Shown one piece after another: positions 11,365 through 23,470 of a DNA stretch of 64,000 bases. The notes beneath the pieces were generated by a model that did no database searches, was not told the origin of the DNA, and saw only the letters and a program-made list of their open reading frames with translations. Source of the stretch: Aaosphaeria pasadenensis. Taxonomy: Eukaryota; Ascomycota; Dothideomycetes; Pleosporales. The number at the start of each line of letters is the position of its first letter. Position 1 is the stretch's first letter. The DNA is taken from positions 992,001-1,056,000 of the forward strand of contig JAKLMB010000010.1 in the NCBI GenBank assembly GCA_022813625.1, written 5' to 3'. The translations under genes were made by a program, and so were the position numbers.

Positions 11365-12631
11365 GGTGGGTGGAAAGTGGGTTGGAAGATGGTGGTTTGG
11401 ATGGTTTTTGAGTTATGCTATTTGGCGCGGTCAGTATTTTCTGGTGTTTTTGTGACACGAGGCATGAAGAAGACTGAGACAAGTAGGCATTGCTCACGAA
11501 GACGATGTACCCTCAATTGATTCTCATATCTCTTTTCGATGTGTTTTCCCTCCTCTCCTAGTAGAGGTTGCGAAATGCTCAAAACATTGATCCTTCACGA
11601 GATTTAAGAAATGCTGAGACCTTTCAAGTGCTTCTTGTAATAAACAACCAACACATCCCTGCGACCAGTGAGACCGTAGAGTCCCCCACCATCCTCGTCA
11701 TAACACCCATAAACATAGACGAAGGTAATACAAGAAACTCGGCCCCCCGATGTGGAGCTACCTTGTATGGAGAGAGGAACGTCGGAGTCGGGACAAAGAA
11801 GGACGATCATGGACCGTTTGGACCGTATGGCCAATCAGAGCGGATCGGCGGTCGTAAGGACACGGAGTTTGACGACGCCACACCCATCCCCCATCCTTCT
11901 TTGTATGCGTTCGTACCGCCCATTCACCACCACCGGTTTTACCAGGGGGAATAGCTCCGTACCCTTTTGTAATCTAGCGATTCGTACGAGGTGGACACTA
12001 ACTTGAATCGCTGGATTGCACCTTGATTCAAACGAATGTGATGGGGATAAGTCACGTGTATGGACGAAAAGGCACCCACTCCGCCCGGCGGCCGCTACAG
12101 CTACCCCTCCAACCCTGTCCCCCCCTGTCCGACCTCACCTATCCTCTGCATTCTGATTGGCCAGATGGGGAGTAAGCATAGCCCGTTTGCGGCGTAGTCT
12201 CGTCAGCCTCGTAGACAATCGTCACAAAGGGACGATCCCGCGCGGATGGATTGATGCAGGGTCCGACCTCCCTCTGTGTCTCTCTCTCTGGTGCAATGGA
12301 ATTGCGATAATTTAGTTAGCGAGGCCGACGAGGCGAGACACATACGTCAGGCTGGCATCGGAGGTATCAAAGGCTTGTTTCCGAGTAGGTTACGGGGAAG
12401 GTATAAAGGTGCACGGGAAGTAAGCTCTTGGAAGGATTCAATCAATTCACATCTCACCACCACTTCCACTTCCATACAACAAACAACAAACAATCAACAA
12501 ACAATCGACCTTTACTTCATCAAGCAAAACAGTCAGCTCTCTGCAAGCCACATCTCAGAACTTTAAAACTCTCCACACTTTCCCAATTGACAAACTTCCA
12601 ACCACAACAATCCCACCTTCACATATTCACA
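11365..12631. other. 1.27-kb intergenic promoter region
   Basis: Divergent region between the 68-residue gene and the NmrA-like gene. It holds a TATA box at 12402 and a CAACAA-rich leader around 12474-12508. Frames of 76-128 codons near 11568-12006 overlap each other on both strands and show no family features. Confidence 0.5.
12402..12407 (+). promoter_or_regulatory. TATA box of the NmrA-like gene
   Basis: TATAAA lies 230 bases before the ATG at 12632. It is followed by a long A/C-rich leader with CAACAAACAA repeats, typical of highly expressed fungal genes. Confidence 0.5.
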
Positions 12632-13610
12632 ATGTCTACCATCACGAACGTTGCCGTTGTCGGTGTAAGTATCTCTCGTTTGGATGGTAAATCCCGAAGT
12701 TTGTACTGACAAGGAACAGGCTAGTGGACGCATCGGATCTCACTTCGCCAACTCCCTCCTTGCCTCTGGAAAACACACCGTCACTGCCATCTCCCGCCAC
12801 GACAGCTCAGCTAGCCCTCCTGCCGGCGTTGTTAACAAGCCTGTCAACTTCGACAACGAAGATGAGCTCGTCGAAGCTCTCAAGGGCCAACAGTTCCTCA
12901 TCATCACACTCGGCGCTCGCGCTCCCAAGGACCTCCACTCGCGGATAGTCAAGGCCGCGATCAAGGCTGGCGTGGAGTACATCGTCCCCAACGCCTATGG
13001 CGCAGACATCAAGAACGAGGTCTTAGTCAAGGAGGAGATGCTTACTGGCCAATACGCCGCTCTTTGCAACGAGATCGAATCCCTCGGCGGAAACTACATC
13101 TGCCTCGTCTGTGGCCCTTGGTACGGCTGGGGCTTCAACATGGGCGAGGCCGGCTTCGGCATCGACATCAAGAACAAGAAGGTCACCTTCTTCGACGACG
13201 GCAACACCAAGGTCAACCTCAGCACTTGGGACCAGTGCGGCCGTGCCATCGCCGGCCTTCTCGCCCTCCCCGAGTCCGAGGTCGCTAAATACAAGAACAA
13301 GCCCATCTACACTTCGAGCTTCAGGGTCAGCCAGCGCGACATCCTCGACAGCTTGAACCGCGTCTCTGGTACCACTGACGCAGACTGGGAGATCAAGTAC
13401 GAAGAATCCGCCAAGCGCGTCGCTGAGGGCAAAGAGTTGTTGTCAAAGGGCGACTTCTCGGGCTTCGCGAAGGCTATGTACTCCAGATTGTTCTACCCCA
13501 ACGGAGACAGCGACTACGAGTCCAGCAAGGGGTTGGCCAATGAGCAGCTCGGTCTCCCCAAGGAGGACCTGGACGCCGAGTCCAAGAAGGTCGTGGAAGC
13601 TGTCCAGTAG
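12632..13610 (+). CDS. NmrA-like / isoflavone-reductase-like NAD(P)-binding protein
   Basis: Predicted CDS join(12632..12664, 12720..13610), 307 residues. The 55-base intron (GTAAGT...AACAG) splits the dinucleotide-binding loop. Splicing restores VAVVGASGRIGSHFA, the GxxGxxG motif of the NmrA/atypical short-chain dehydrogenase group. Starting at the internal ATG at 12684 would lose this motif, so the two-exon model is preferred. Downstream, residues near 95-110 (KAGVEYIVPNAYG) match the NmrA pattern. The protein is soluble. Family members either sense NAD(P) state, as NmrA does, or reduce small aromatic compounds; the sequence does not decide which. Codon use is strongly biased to C-ending codons, consistent with high expression. 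Confidence 0.88.
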
Positions 13611-15095
13611 ATTATTCTGTGCGAGTCTCACTGGTCGGAAGTCCGAACGATGAATGAATGGGATGAGAAGTTAATAGCGTTTAGCGGTAATGGGCATATG
13701 GGTTATCTGAACCAATCAATCATGCCTCAAATCATAGAGAGGAAGTTTCTTCTTCACGGAACCTCCAGGTTAGGTGGATGCGGAAATCTGCGTCCAATAG
13801 AAAAATGGGATACTCGATAGATAACTTTTTCCAAATCAATTGAACATTTACAAAAAAAAAGGAAACATTGCTCTGTGCGACATTCTGCCATATTGAAACA
13901 TCTCCGAAGTCCGACAGTAGGACAAAACACTCTTTGAAAATGACATCAATTGTCCGATGCTTGCAACTATTGTACAACTTTGCGCGCGACTCTGCGCGCA
14001 TTGTATCTGAGGTTGGCTGTCCACGACTATGTTTTGCGCTCAATCATCGTACCTAATATAACAGCTACATGCAAAATTTAGATATTTTCTCAACAATGGC
14101 ATAACAACTTAACTATCAATAAAAATCTCATCAAATTATCAAATCCCCAGATCCCACACACGACATGCGCTACTATCCAATTCCATTACAGTAGTTCCGA
14201 CCGCCGATCTCTCGGTCACCGAACACCCCTCCCTTCCACTCAAGACCATCACCCACCATCTCATTCACTGTAGCACATACTATAATGCCACAGCTACTAC
14301 TTTCACGTCTTGGTCTCATTCAATCAAAAGGGTTGCCAAGAGGATTGGTCATTGCTTCGAAACAGCCGAACACAGGAACAGGTAGTTTTCTTGTATCGCA
14401 ACGAAATAGTCCGATGAACCACTGTTTCTTGCCAGGCACAACGACCTCTCTCGATAGGCTCCTTTGGAGATGATTCGCAAAGCAAGCGAAAGGTGGATGC
14501 GGGAATAGGCAGGGGTGGGCATTGCAGCTGTAAGCTGATTCCGCAACACTACTCATATCCTACATCCAAGAATCTCTGCACAGACGAAATGTCCTAGAAT
14601 GTTGGCAGAGGAATCAAATCGGGAATTTTCGATCGACGCCTTTTTCCTGAGAAGTAGAAGCTTCCGTTTCATTGTCGATGTCGCACGATTGCGGTGTTGT
14701 AAAACGAATGATCGACCTTTCGCCTTTTCGGATGGGTAGGGAAGTGTTTCGTTGGGGGTTATAATGCTTAGCATGCCTTTTCTTGGAGGAGTGAGCTTTC
14801 CTGCGGGACGATTGATCTGCTTTTCTGACGACTACTTACATTACTTGCCACGCACGCTGTGCTTGCTGCGAAAGTCTGGTTCTTTTGGTTTTATCTGGAC
14901 ATATACCTTTGGATGGTTTAAGTGTTTGGGTCTCGGAGAATTATTGTTTTTGTTCCTTTCGTGTGTTTCGCTGGTCGAATTCGATTCTATTTGTTTCTGA
15001 TAACGACTATTCTTGCTTCGACGCGAGATATACAGCAGGAGGAGGAAGTACAGCAAAAGGATTCACTAAGAAAAGAAGCAAAACTTACCGCCACG
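13611..15095. other. 1.5-kb intergenic region
   Basis: 3' flank of the NmrA-like gene and 5' flank of the UstYa-like gene. It has a poly-A run near 13851 and several short overlapping frames on both strands. No gene is supported. Confidence 0.5.
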
Positions 15096-16023
15096 ATGGG
15101 TCTATCATTCTATAAACAGAACGAGTACTCGTACCAACCTCTCCACGACAACTCCTCAGAACGATCCGTCGATACTCGCATCCCCCTTACGCAAACCTTC
15201 AAGACCCACCCAAACACATACTACCATCACCGCAACGCACACCACAGACAACCACCACCCCCAGCAGCAGACCTAACCTCCCACCTCCCCACCTCCGTCA
15301 AATTCGTCTTCTGCTCCCTCGGCTTCCTCCTCGTCGGCTTCTTCCTCGGCCAATCCTTCACGCAGAACGCGTTGATGGGCAGCTTCTCCAACCGCTTCTC
15401 GACATCCTTGATCCTGGGTTTCCAGCCGCGAGCGTTCGAGTACAATGCTGTTTATGGGGGTAAGGAGCACGGCGGCGTCGCGTGGGACGAATTGATCCCG
15501 AGTAATGGCGGAGTGTTTGCGCATCCGAAGATCGCGCCCAAGGGGGCGAGGTTCGCGGTTTGGGAGCAGTTGAGCTGTTTGGTACGTCTCTCTTTTCTAA
15601 TACCACACCCAAAGGCCATATCATGACCCCGATCATCTATCTCTCTTCGTGTAGTGGATCAAAGCGTGTACTGTACTAACGAAGCGACAAATGTAGAACT
15701 CGATCCGAGAAGCATACTGGACGACCCTAGACTTCGCGCTTTCGTCCGCCACGATGAAGCCTGCGAAGTTCCCCTCCGACATCTCGCCGCAGAACGTGCG
15801 GTACTGCGTCGACATGATGCGCCAGGCGCTCATGTGCAATCCTGACTTGACTACGCTTCCTGCCAATGCGTCGGCGGGGAGGAGTTCGTCAGAGGATGAT
15901 GGGCTGGCGTCGTCGAACGGGGCGGCGGTGCACCATTGTAAGAATTGGGAGCAGTTGGAGATGTTTATGGAGAAGTGGGAGGTTGTTGAGGGGAAGAGTG
16001 CAGAAGGTGAGGAGTTGGCTTGA
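15096..16023 (+). CDS. UstYa-like (DUF3328) protein with degenerate His motifs
   Basis: Predicted CDS join(15096..15581, 15697..16023), 270 residues. The 115-base intron has a GTACGT donor, a CTAAC branch site and an ATGTAG acceptor. Layout follows the UstYa family: a cytosolic basic tail, one membrane helix near residues 69-88 (VKFVFCSLGFLLVGFFLG), then a lumenal domain ending YCVDMMRQALMCNP and CKNWEQLEMF. UstYa enzymes oxidise or cyclise ribosomal peptides and carry two HxxHC motifs. Here the first position reads EQLSC before LNSIREAYW, and the second reads NVRYC. The key histidines are therefore absent at both. It may be inactive or have another role. No biosynthetic partner genes adjoin it. 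Confidence 0.78.
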
Positions 16024-17400
16024 TTGGTTGATTGGGGTTGCTTTCGCAGGAGGGGCTAAGGATGAGGTGTTTATGGTAGTGGTCATCGAAAAGCAATGGG
16101 ACCCATGGTGTTGAGGACTGTTCAGAGCAAGGAGCAGCTGCATCGGTCGTCCGATCAGTCCAGATCTCGGATCAGAGCGACCCGGGAATTTTCCCTCTGT
16201 GGTCCGGCTGTCGATCAGATGAGCTTGGGTCTCGAATCTTTCATTGCATATTGTTGGTAACACGAGGCTATGCATGTGGGGAAACGGTCATACCGTATGC
16301 AACTTTGCTGGTAACAGGCATATGGGGACATCTTGTGGGACAATTGGGCAACGCAAGGAGTGTACGGCAGCAGCAACAGCAGCGGCGGTGTTCGTGTACA
16401 TATATTTGAGATCTTTTGATCCCTTCTCTTTTTTGTATCGGTGGAGAGGGCAATGATATTGGAGTCGGAAATTTTGTTTCTTGTGTAGGGAGAATGGTAT
16501 TTGGATATAATGTAAGAATATGAAAAACTGGCCTTGGTACTTGATTAGACATATTGTCCCTCGTTGCGAACCGCGAGTGATTTTCGAGCATCATCTGTAC
16601 TGTACATGTAGCCTGACAGTAAATATGATCAGCTGTATAAAAGTTTACATGTCTGTACTCGGCTTGTAACTTTCTTACTTCATTTTCTGCATCCTTGCTG
16701 CGGGAGGATTTGAGGATTAAAAGCATATCGTCACCATTTGAATCGACCTTCCCGATCGGGAAATGTCTATGACAGAACTCAGTTAGGTATCCCGCAGTCC
16801 AATGCATGTTCATCTCACAACCTCTCGCATGCTGATCTCCCCTCTTTCTCAACATTTGCCTTAACTATGTCTACACAGTATTAAGAAACCACTTAAGCAT
16901 GCATCCATTGTCATATAGGCCGGCTGAATGAGAGCACCGTTATGGCGTAGCACACGCACACGTTTCACCCTGAACGGTGATCTGCGCAGCTTGGCAGGTA
17001 CAAACACCTCCTCGTATGGACGTACGTACGACCTTGTCTACCAGTCTGGCACGGCGCCCAGTGCGCGACTTTTCAAAGAAAGACGGTCGCAGCAAAGACC
17101 AGGCCTAACGGCTCGTTGTACGCAACTTTCCCTTGTTATCAGGTAATCCCAGGCAATAGTAGATCGGCATCTGCTGCTCCCGCACGGGGGCGTCCTATAA
17201 GCGGCACGGGTATGGGTGTGTGCATGCATGGCTTTGGCGTATGCCGGGAGGGGTCTTGCATCTCTCGGCACGCCAGCAACCAGGCGGCAGAACGTGGATG
17301 GGAGAAACCGATAAGTGCGAAGGGTTCCCAGCTTGGTGCGGGTGATGTCAAGAGACGATTCTCTGTTCCTTTCTTCGCGATTTTTTCTGCTGCGGCCATC
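16024..17400. other. 1.4-kb intergenic region with a CAG microsatellite
   Basis: Holds an imperfect CAG/CAA repeat near 16367-16387. The overlapping 195-codon minus-strand frame (16268-16855) gets a run of Cys from this repeat and shows no family signal. A TATA-like CTATAAG near 17195 may serve the amidase gene. Confidence 0.5.
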
Positions 17401-19187
17401 ATGGTTTGTGTCTCGCTGCGCGCATTTTTCGTCTTTGCGCCATTAGTGTCGAATGTTGTTGGCCAATATGGTCACCCTGGGGCGGAGATTCCGTCGTTGT
17501 TGAATGCCACTGTTGAGGAATTGATGGCTGGATTGGAATCAAATTTGTTCACAAGTGCAGATCTCGTCAGTGTAAGTTACGCTTGTCGGTGACGCGTGTA
17601 GAGGATGCTGAGTATTAGTCAGGCATATGTTGGCAGAATCTTGGAGACAAACGAGGCTCTCCATGCTGTGACAGAGATCAATCCAGACGCGTGGAAGATT
17701 GCAGAGGAGTTGGACGCGGAGAGAGCAGCAGGAAAGGTCCGAGGGTAGGGCAGTATCTAAAACGGAACGAATACACATTCTGACGAAGTTCAGACCTCTT
17801 CATGGCTTGCCTATCTTGCTTAAAAACAACATTGCCACAGCGGATCTGATGAACAATACTGCGGGCTCGTACGCTTTGCTTGGTGCCAAAACCCCACGCG
17901 ATTCGGCTGTTGCAGAGAAGCTTCGGGAGGCTGGTGCTGTCATCCTAGGAAAAGCAAATCTTAGTCAATGGGCAAACTTTCGATCTTCCAACTCATCAAA
18001 TGGATGGTCTGCTCATGGTGGCCAGGTACTTGGCGCTTATCACCCCGACCAGGACCCATGTGGAAGCTCCAGTGGTTCAGGCGTGGCGGCATCGATCGGT
18101 CTCTCAGCTGCTGCTATCGGTACAGAGACAGATGGATCGGTTATTTGTCCGTCGCAATTAAACAACATTGTGGGGATCAAAACTACTCTTGGGCTTGTGT
18201 CCCGCGATCTTGTGATCCGTAACTGACCCTGCTCCTAACTTGCTCTCTACCTTACTGACCTCACCCCTAGCAATCTCGGAGCACCAGGACACTGTAGGGC
18301 CCATGGCTCGAACAGTCAAGGACGCCGCATACGTTTTGCAGGCAATCGTCGGACAGGACATACGAGATAACTATACCCTTGCTGCACCATACAATGGAAC
18401 GTATCCAGACTATGTTGCAGCATGTTCTCCAGATGCCTTGAGCGGAGCACGACTCGGGATCCCATGGCAGAATGTCTTGTATGCAAACCCCAACCCGGAG
18501 ATCGTAGCGCAGTTCCAAGATGAACTCAAGGAGTTGGAGGCAGCAGGTGCTGTCCTCGTCAATGTCACCTATACGGGCTGGGATCAGTTCGTGGCGGATG
18601 AGGGAAACACCGAAGTCAGCATCTTATACACGGACTTGAAACCAAACCTAGCTAGCTATCTTGCTCAACTGACCGTTAACCCTGAGAATATAACGACGCT
18701 TGCGGATGTGATCAACTTTACGCGAACCTTTCCGCTGGAGGAGTACCCTGACCGGAATACAATCAATCTTGACAACTCTCAAGCTATTAATATTAGTCTT
18801 GGATCGGCTGAAGAATGGGCGATGTATCAGCTCAATCAGTATCTGGGCGGAGAGGGAGGTTTACTGGGAGCTCTCGAAAGAAACAATCTCACGGCTGTGG
18901 TTCTTCCGTCTGCGCGGTCTTCCACGCAATCTGCTATAGTCGGAGCGCCGGTGGTAACGGTGCCGTTGGGTGCATTTCCAGCAAACACGACAGTGGTGAG
19001 GAATGCGAGAAACCTGGTAACTGTTGGTCCAAATATACCCATTGGGATATCATTTGCAGGTCGTCTTTGGAGCGAGGCGCAGTTGATTGGGCTGGCCTAT
19101 GCATATGAGCAGAGGACCAGGCACCGTGAGGGAATTCATCCAGTCATTGTTCCCACGACAGAACTGGAAGACGTTATGGGAGATTGA
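17401..19187 (+). CDS. Secreted amidase (amidase-signature family)
   Basis: Predicted CDS join(17401..17571, 17623..17744, 17794..18218, 18271..19187), 544 residues; introns are 49-52 bases. The start MVCVSLRAFFVFAPLVSNVVG is a good signal peptide; the frame stays open upstream to 17116, so a longer N-terminus is possible. The Ser-cisSer-Lys triad is visible: Lys in LLKNNIAT (near 105), the Gly/Ser loop CGSSSGSGVAAS (near 187) and Ser in TETDGSVICPS (near 208). These hydrolyse amide bonds, substrate unknown. The C-terminal half has several N-glycosylation sites (NVT, NIT, NLT), in keeping with secretion. Length is normal for secreted fungal amidases. Splice joins DLVS/AYVGRI, KVRG/PLHGLP and DLVI/PISEHQD restore conserved blocks. 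Confidence 0.88.
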
Positions 19188-19502
19188 GTCAAAAGAAGAA
19201 AGGATAGTTATATAACTTATGCATAGGAAGGATGCAAAGAATAATAAACACATTCCTCTGTTCTTTAATGGCTGCTATGGCGTCATATTGGGTATCGGAA
19301 CTGGAAAGGTCCGTGCTTCCGAAAGTGGGATGCCGCCGAAAAGTTTCAGTCAACACCAAATAAATCTATCGACGACTACATTCACTCGCTTGCTGTGTAT
19401 ATGGTCATTCGTGCCTCGACTACGAGAATTTTCCAGCACTTCCTATCTCCGCGAAACTTTTCTGTAGTTGCTTCTCGGTCTATCACAATCCCATATCGCA
19501 GA
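19188..19502. other. Short intergenic region before MTAP
   Basis: 3' flank of the amidase gene and 5' flank of the phosphorylase gene. From 19395 it is also open in the MTAP frame (see findings). Confidence 0.5.
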
Positions 19503-20500
19503 ATGGCCGGCATCCCCTCCACCTATGATGGTCCGCAATTCCCCCGTCTTATCAGAACCTCATCGCAAACGCTGACAGTCTTCCAGCACCTGTTCACATC
19601 GCCGTGATTGGCGGAACTGGCATCCAATCTCTCGATGGATTCACTCTTGCCGCTACACTTACTCCCACGACACCTTGGGGTGCACCGTCTTCTCCCATCT
19701 CCATCCTCCACCACCCCTCTCCTACCACCGGCAAGCCCATCCCCATAGCGTTCATATCCCGCCACGGCCTCAACCACGAGCTCGCCCCCCACGAGGTCAA
19801 GAACCAAGCCAACATCGCAGCCCTTCGATCCCTCGGCGTTCGTACGATTATCGCCTTCTCCGCCGTCGGCTCCCTCCAGGAGGAGATCCGACCCCGCGAC
19901 TTCGTCATCCCCGACCAGATCATTGACCGTACAAAGGGTATCCGCCCCTTCACTTTCTTTGAAGGCGGCATGGTCGGCCACGTAGGCTTCGGCGACCCAT
20001 TCGACACTCGCTTAGCCAAGATTGTGCAGCAGTGCGGACATTCGCTCGAAGGCGAGGGCGTCAGGCTCCACGACAAGGGCTTGTTGATCTGCATGGAGGG
20101 ACCACAATTCTCCACACGCGCCGAGTCGAACCTGTACCGCTCGTGGGGAGGTTCTGTCATCAACATGTCTGCGCTTCCTGAGGCCAAGCTCGCCCGCGAG
20201 GCCGAGATCGCATACCAGATGATCTGCATGGCCACGGATTACGACTGCTGGAGGGGCGAGGCCGGCGAGGACGTCAACGTCGAGATGGTCATGGGACACA
20301 TGAAGGCTAATGCTGAGAACGCGAAGAGATTCGTCGGCGCCGTTCTGAACGAGTTGAGCAAAGAGGAGCACAGCGAGCAGGTGCTCGCTAAGCACATCGA
20401 GGGAGGCATGAGGTTTGCGGGTGGAATCACCAAGCCCGAGGGACGTGGAAAGGAGGTCTTGACCAAGCTCCAGTGGTTGTTCCCTGGTTACTTTGATTAG
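19503..20500 (+). CDS. S-methyl-5'-thioadenosine phosphorylase
   Basis: Predicted CDS join(19503..19530, 19587..20500), 313 residues. A 56-base intron (GTCCGC...TTCCAG) joins STYDA to PVHIAVIGGTG. The enzyme splits methylthioadenosine with phosphate into adenine and methylthioribose-1-phosphate, the first step of methionine salvage. Family marks are the GGTG phosphate loop, FISRHG (near 80), MEGPQFSTRAES (near 200), NMSALPEAKLA (near 222) and TDYDCW (near 246). The Asp in TDYDCW favours 6-aminopurine nucleosides. Length fits eukaryotic MTAP (about 280-340). The frame remains open upstream to an ATG at 19395 and would add 36 residues with no acidic residue and several Arg. The product is otherwise expected in the cytosol. 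Confidence 0.92.
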
Positions 20501-20929
20501 AAGGTTTCTTTTTTCAAGAAGTGTGTTTGGTCGTAGATTTAAAGTTCGATTTATATAGATTTCATATCCATACCGTGGCATGGTTGCATTCCTATCAACT
20601 AGGTTGTGCTATCAGACCAATATCAATCTCTTTTTTGTTCATATATCTTATTCCACCCAATCAATCACAAGTTTGATGCTGAAGATGTGCTAACAAGAGG
20701 CATTGGTCAGTCATACGAATAGCAAGCAGAAATTCTCATTTTATGGAACGCCTCTCGTTATACACTACAAAAACAGATTCTGATGGGTATTTCATGAACA
20801 CTTGGCTTGACAATAACTCCCTAAGACGCCATTCAGTGCTTCGAGTGAGTTGCTAGCCCTTCGAGACTTCTACTCCTGGAGGACGAGCCGGATATTGGGA
20901 GTAATATCGCTGATGTCCTGATTTCGCAA
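20501..20929. other. Convergent 3' flanks
   Basis: Lies between the MTAP gene (plus) and the next gene (minus). Nothing recognised beyond probable 3' UTRs. Confidence 0.5.
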
Positions 20930-22250
20930 TTACACCTCGGAACTCTCAGTGGCACCATTGTCCTGCGATTCCTCACCAAGGGGGGCAGGAGGAGGGGGAG
21001 GAGCAGGAGGATGATCCATCAGAGCCCTAATCTGGCGCCCCAGTTCTTCGAGCCGAGGGATGTCCGCCTGTTCTACATTAGTATCTATCCATCTCCCCTA
21101 ATGACCTCTGAGAACCTACCTTGAGGAAAGCCCTTAACTTCTCCCTAGAACCAGCCGCCGTAAATGCTGGACCCTCCTCGCAGGGACCGATCACACATCC
21201 CTCATACTGCATTACGACCTTATACTTGGCCTCGTGCAGCTTAATCATCAAGTTGTGCAAGATTGCATAGCAATTGTCGAAGAACTCAACCATACCATCG
21301 TGATCGCGTGTCGCGTCAATGGGCTCGGCCCGCCACGGCCAGACGCGGGGAGACTGATTTGGATGCCGTTTGAGCAAGTTGTCGGGACCCCACGAGAAGT
21401 CCGATTTCTTCTCAAGGAGGAAGGTGATCCGCGAGCCGTATTTGAGATCGAAGAGGTCGTTGAGGTAAAAGAGGAGTGTTTTCACGCGGAGAGTCATGTT
21501 TTCTGACCTTAGGGAGGTGAGGGAGGTGGTGGAGGCGGAGGAATCTGAGGTGGTGCTGCTGCCGGTGTTGATGTTGTCGTCGAAGTTGCGCTCGGAGATT
21601 ACGATCGAGATGTGGGTTATGTATTTGAAGGGGTGGATCCCCAGGTTCCAGCGGTCTTTGTGGAGGAGTCGGTATATGCTGTCGTGATTGTAGGTGTTGA
21701 TGTAGAAGTTTAGTGTGCTGTACCATGTTTCGATGATTTCGTATTGGACCTGAGGACCGACGTATCGTTCTTTGTAATAGTGAGCACCGAAGTAGGAGCT
21801 TTCAATAACTTGTCCGTCACCAGTTGGCCAGTAGGGTGTGACGCTCCAGTAATGTTCGAAGACCTTGTCCTTGGTGAAGTTGACGAAGACGTAAGGTACG
21901 GCTACGAGATGGGTCCAGATCATGTCCCGAACCTCGCGGGGGAAATGGGTGTAGATACCATCACATAGAGAGCGGCAGACTTGCTGTGCTGCATTCACGG
22001 CATCATCTCTTAGTCCTTTAGTAGTAGTGATGATTGTGTCCTTCACATCGATAGGATTGGCGGGTTGAACCTGATTGTTTCCATCATTGCTGTTCGAATC
22101 GGCATATTGGCCTCTTTTTTCTGGACTATCACTTAAAGTGATGTTGTGATCAAGCTTGGTCGTGAGACATCTAATCGGTATATCCAATGTCTCTCTGCAA
22201 TTCGAGTAAGCGACATGAATGCAACAAGAGCCGGGATACACACTCGGCAT
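20930..22250 (-). CDS. Hypothetical fungal protein with F-box-like motif and Pro-rich tail
   Basis: Predicted CDS complement(20930..21067, 21120..22250), 422 residues. The 3' intron of 52 bases (GTAGGT, ATACTAAT branch, ACAG) adds ADIPRLEELGRQIRALMDHPP and a proline-rich tail. Residues near 90-115 read CDGIYTHFPREVRDMIWTHL, resembling the motif in the gene at 3197-4279. A Ser/Thr-rich loop lies near residues 230-250. The 5' end is uncertain: a GTGTAT...GAG intron near 22206-22242 could join the frame to codons starting near 22354, and the MPSVYPGSCC start may be intronic. No family function is known to me. Length without the tail is about 377 residues. Confidence 0.72.
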
Positions 22251-23163
22251 GTTTCATTACTTCCGGTTGAATTATAGCGGTTTATCTCGAAAGTGAGGCT
22301 CTTAATGAATGTCTGATATTTACTTATATGACTGCTACAGTGAGTCATGGTCAAGGAACTGGTTGCCTATGTGTTCAGCCTGGTAAGTTGGGCGGCTGAA
22401 GGCTTGGCGGTCACGTGCACTGGGCTTTCATCTCCATGCTTAAGTCACGATATGAACCGGATGTGATATGTATCCTCAATGAGACAGATGACCTCTTGCT
22501 TTTGGTATTGGCTGCATCAATTTCGTACTCCTAATAACAGTTCGTGTCCACGGCGAGAACTTGTATGCACATTGTGTCACGGTTCCCCGCAGGGCGTGAG
22601 GGGCTGCGATACCAAATCAATAATCCTGTACGGACTAATTAATCATGTACTCCAGTAGGCAGGCTAGGCTGTGTGTAGTTCCAGGTAGTCGAAGGGAGTG
22701 ATTTTGTGAAGAGCAAAAAGTTGAATGGAGAACGTGCAGTACTTATACGAACTAGAGTGTAGATGAACTCTATCCGCCTTATTATCTTGTCTCAAATGGA
22801 CGCCGTCGTTCCGAATATGTACGCACATACCTAGGCGCCGAAGGTGGTCAGACTTCAGGTGACTTCTTTCATCCAAACGATATAAATGCTCAAAGTCTGA
22901 ATCTTCATTCTATCTTTTAGTGTTCCATGCCCAAGTTAATGTGGTTATAAGTACATACTGTAGAAGGATTTGGTGTTGTGTTTCTGTGTCTGTGTGTGTT
23001 TACATACAACGCGTCGCGTCTGGGGCGCGTTGGCGGCCGTGTGATGTCATAGCGTTGTCACACGAAATGCTCCTCTTTCATCCTGTCAACGCTCTCTTTA
23101 CTTTATGAATCGCAGATATCAGATGCAAAAATCCTGGAATTGCCTGACTAGTACTCACTCATC
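22251..23163. other. 0.9-kb intergenic region
   Basis: AT-rich promoter-type DNA between divergent genes. It has a (GT)n-rich patch near 22983-23003. No gene seen. Confidence 0.5.
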
Positions 23164-23310
23164 ATGGGTTACGACAGAGATTATTCTTCGCGACAAAAAT
23201 GGCAGCTCCACAAAATCTTGGGGGAGCGCGCAATACCATTCACAAACTCCTCGCGGAAGCAGGAGCTTGTTGACCTGTTAGAAGAAGATGACCTGAAGAA
23301 ACGAAAATAG
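23164..23310 (+). pseudogene. SAP-like N-terminal exon ending in an in-frame TAG
   Basis: A 48-codon frame from ATG 23164 reads MGYDRDYSSRQKWQLHKIL, then SRKQELVDLLEEDD. This resembles the helix-extended-helix SAP DNA-binding motif at the N-terminus of fungal chromatin proteins. It stops at TAG 23308 without a good donor before the stop. A GTATGT donor lies five bases after the stop, where an exon end would be expected. The frame at 23471-24346 is probably the rest of the same gene. Either the stop is a nonsense mutation, making this a pseudogene or polymorphism, or the true intron is unusual. The 48-residue peptide alone could also be a real product. Confidence 0.5.
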
Positions 23311-23470
23311 CTTGTATGTTTTTTCCCCTGTTCAGAAAGACTAGAGTGTAAACCAGCATTGATTATCAATGATGATGAGGAGGATCTAAATAGCTCTCCT
23401 TGGACGAAGTGCCACAAACACAGCCTGTGACCAAGTGTAGAAAGGCATACCAACTGACAGTATATAACAG

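Noticed and set aside
16268..16855. 195-codon minus-strand frame with a run of cysteines
   Set aside because: The Cys run comes from a CAG microsatellite; no domain, signal peptide or splice partner supports a gene.
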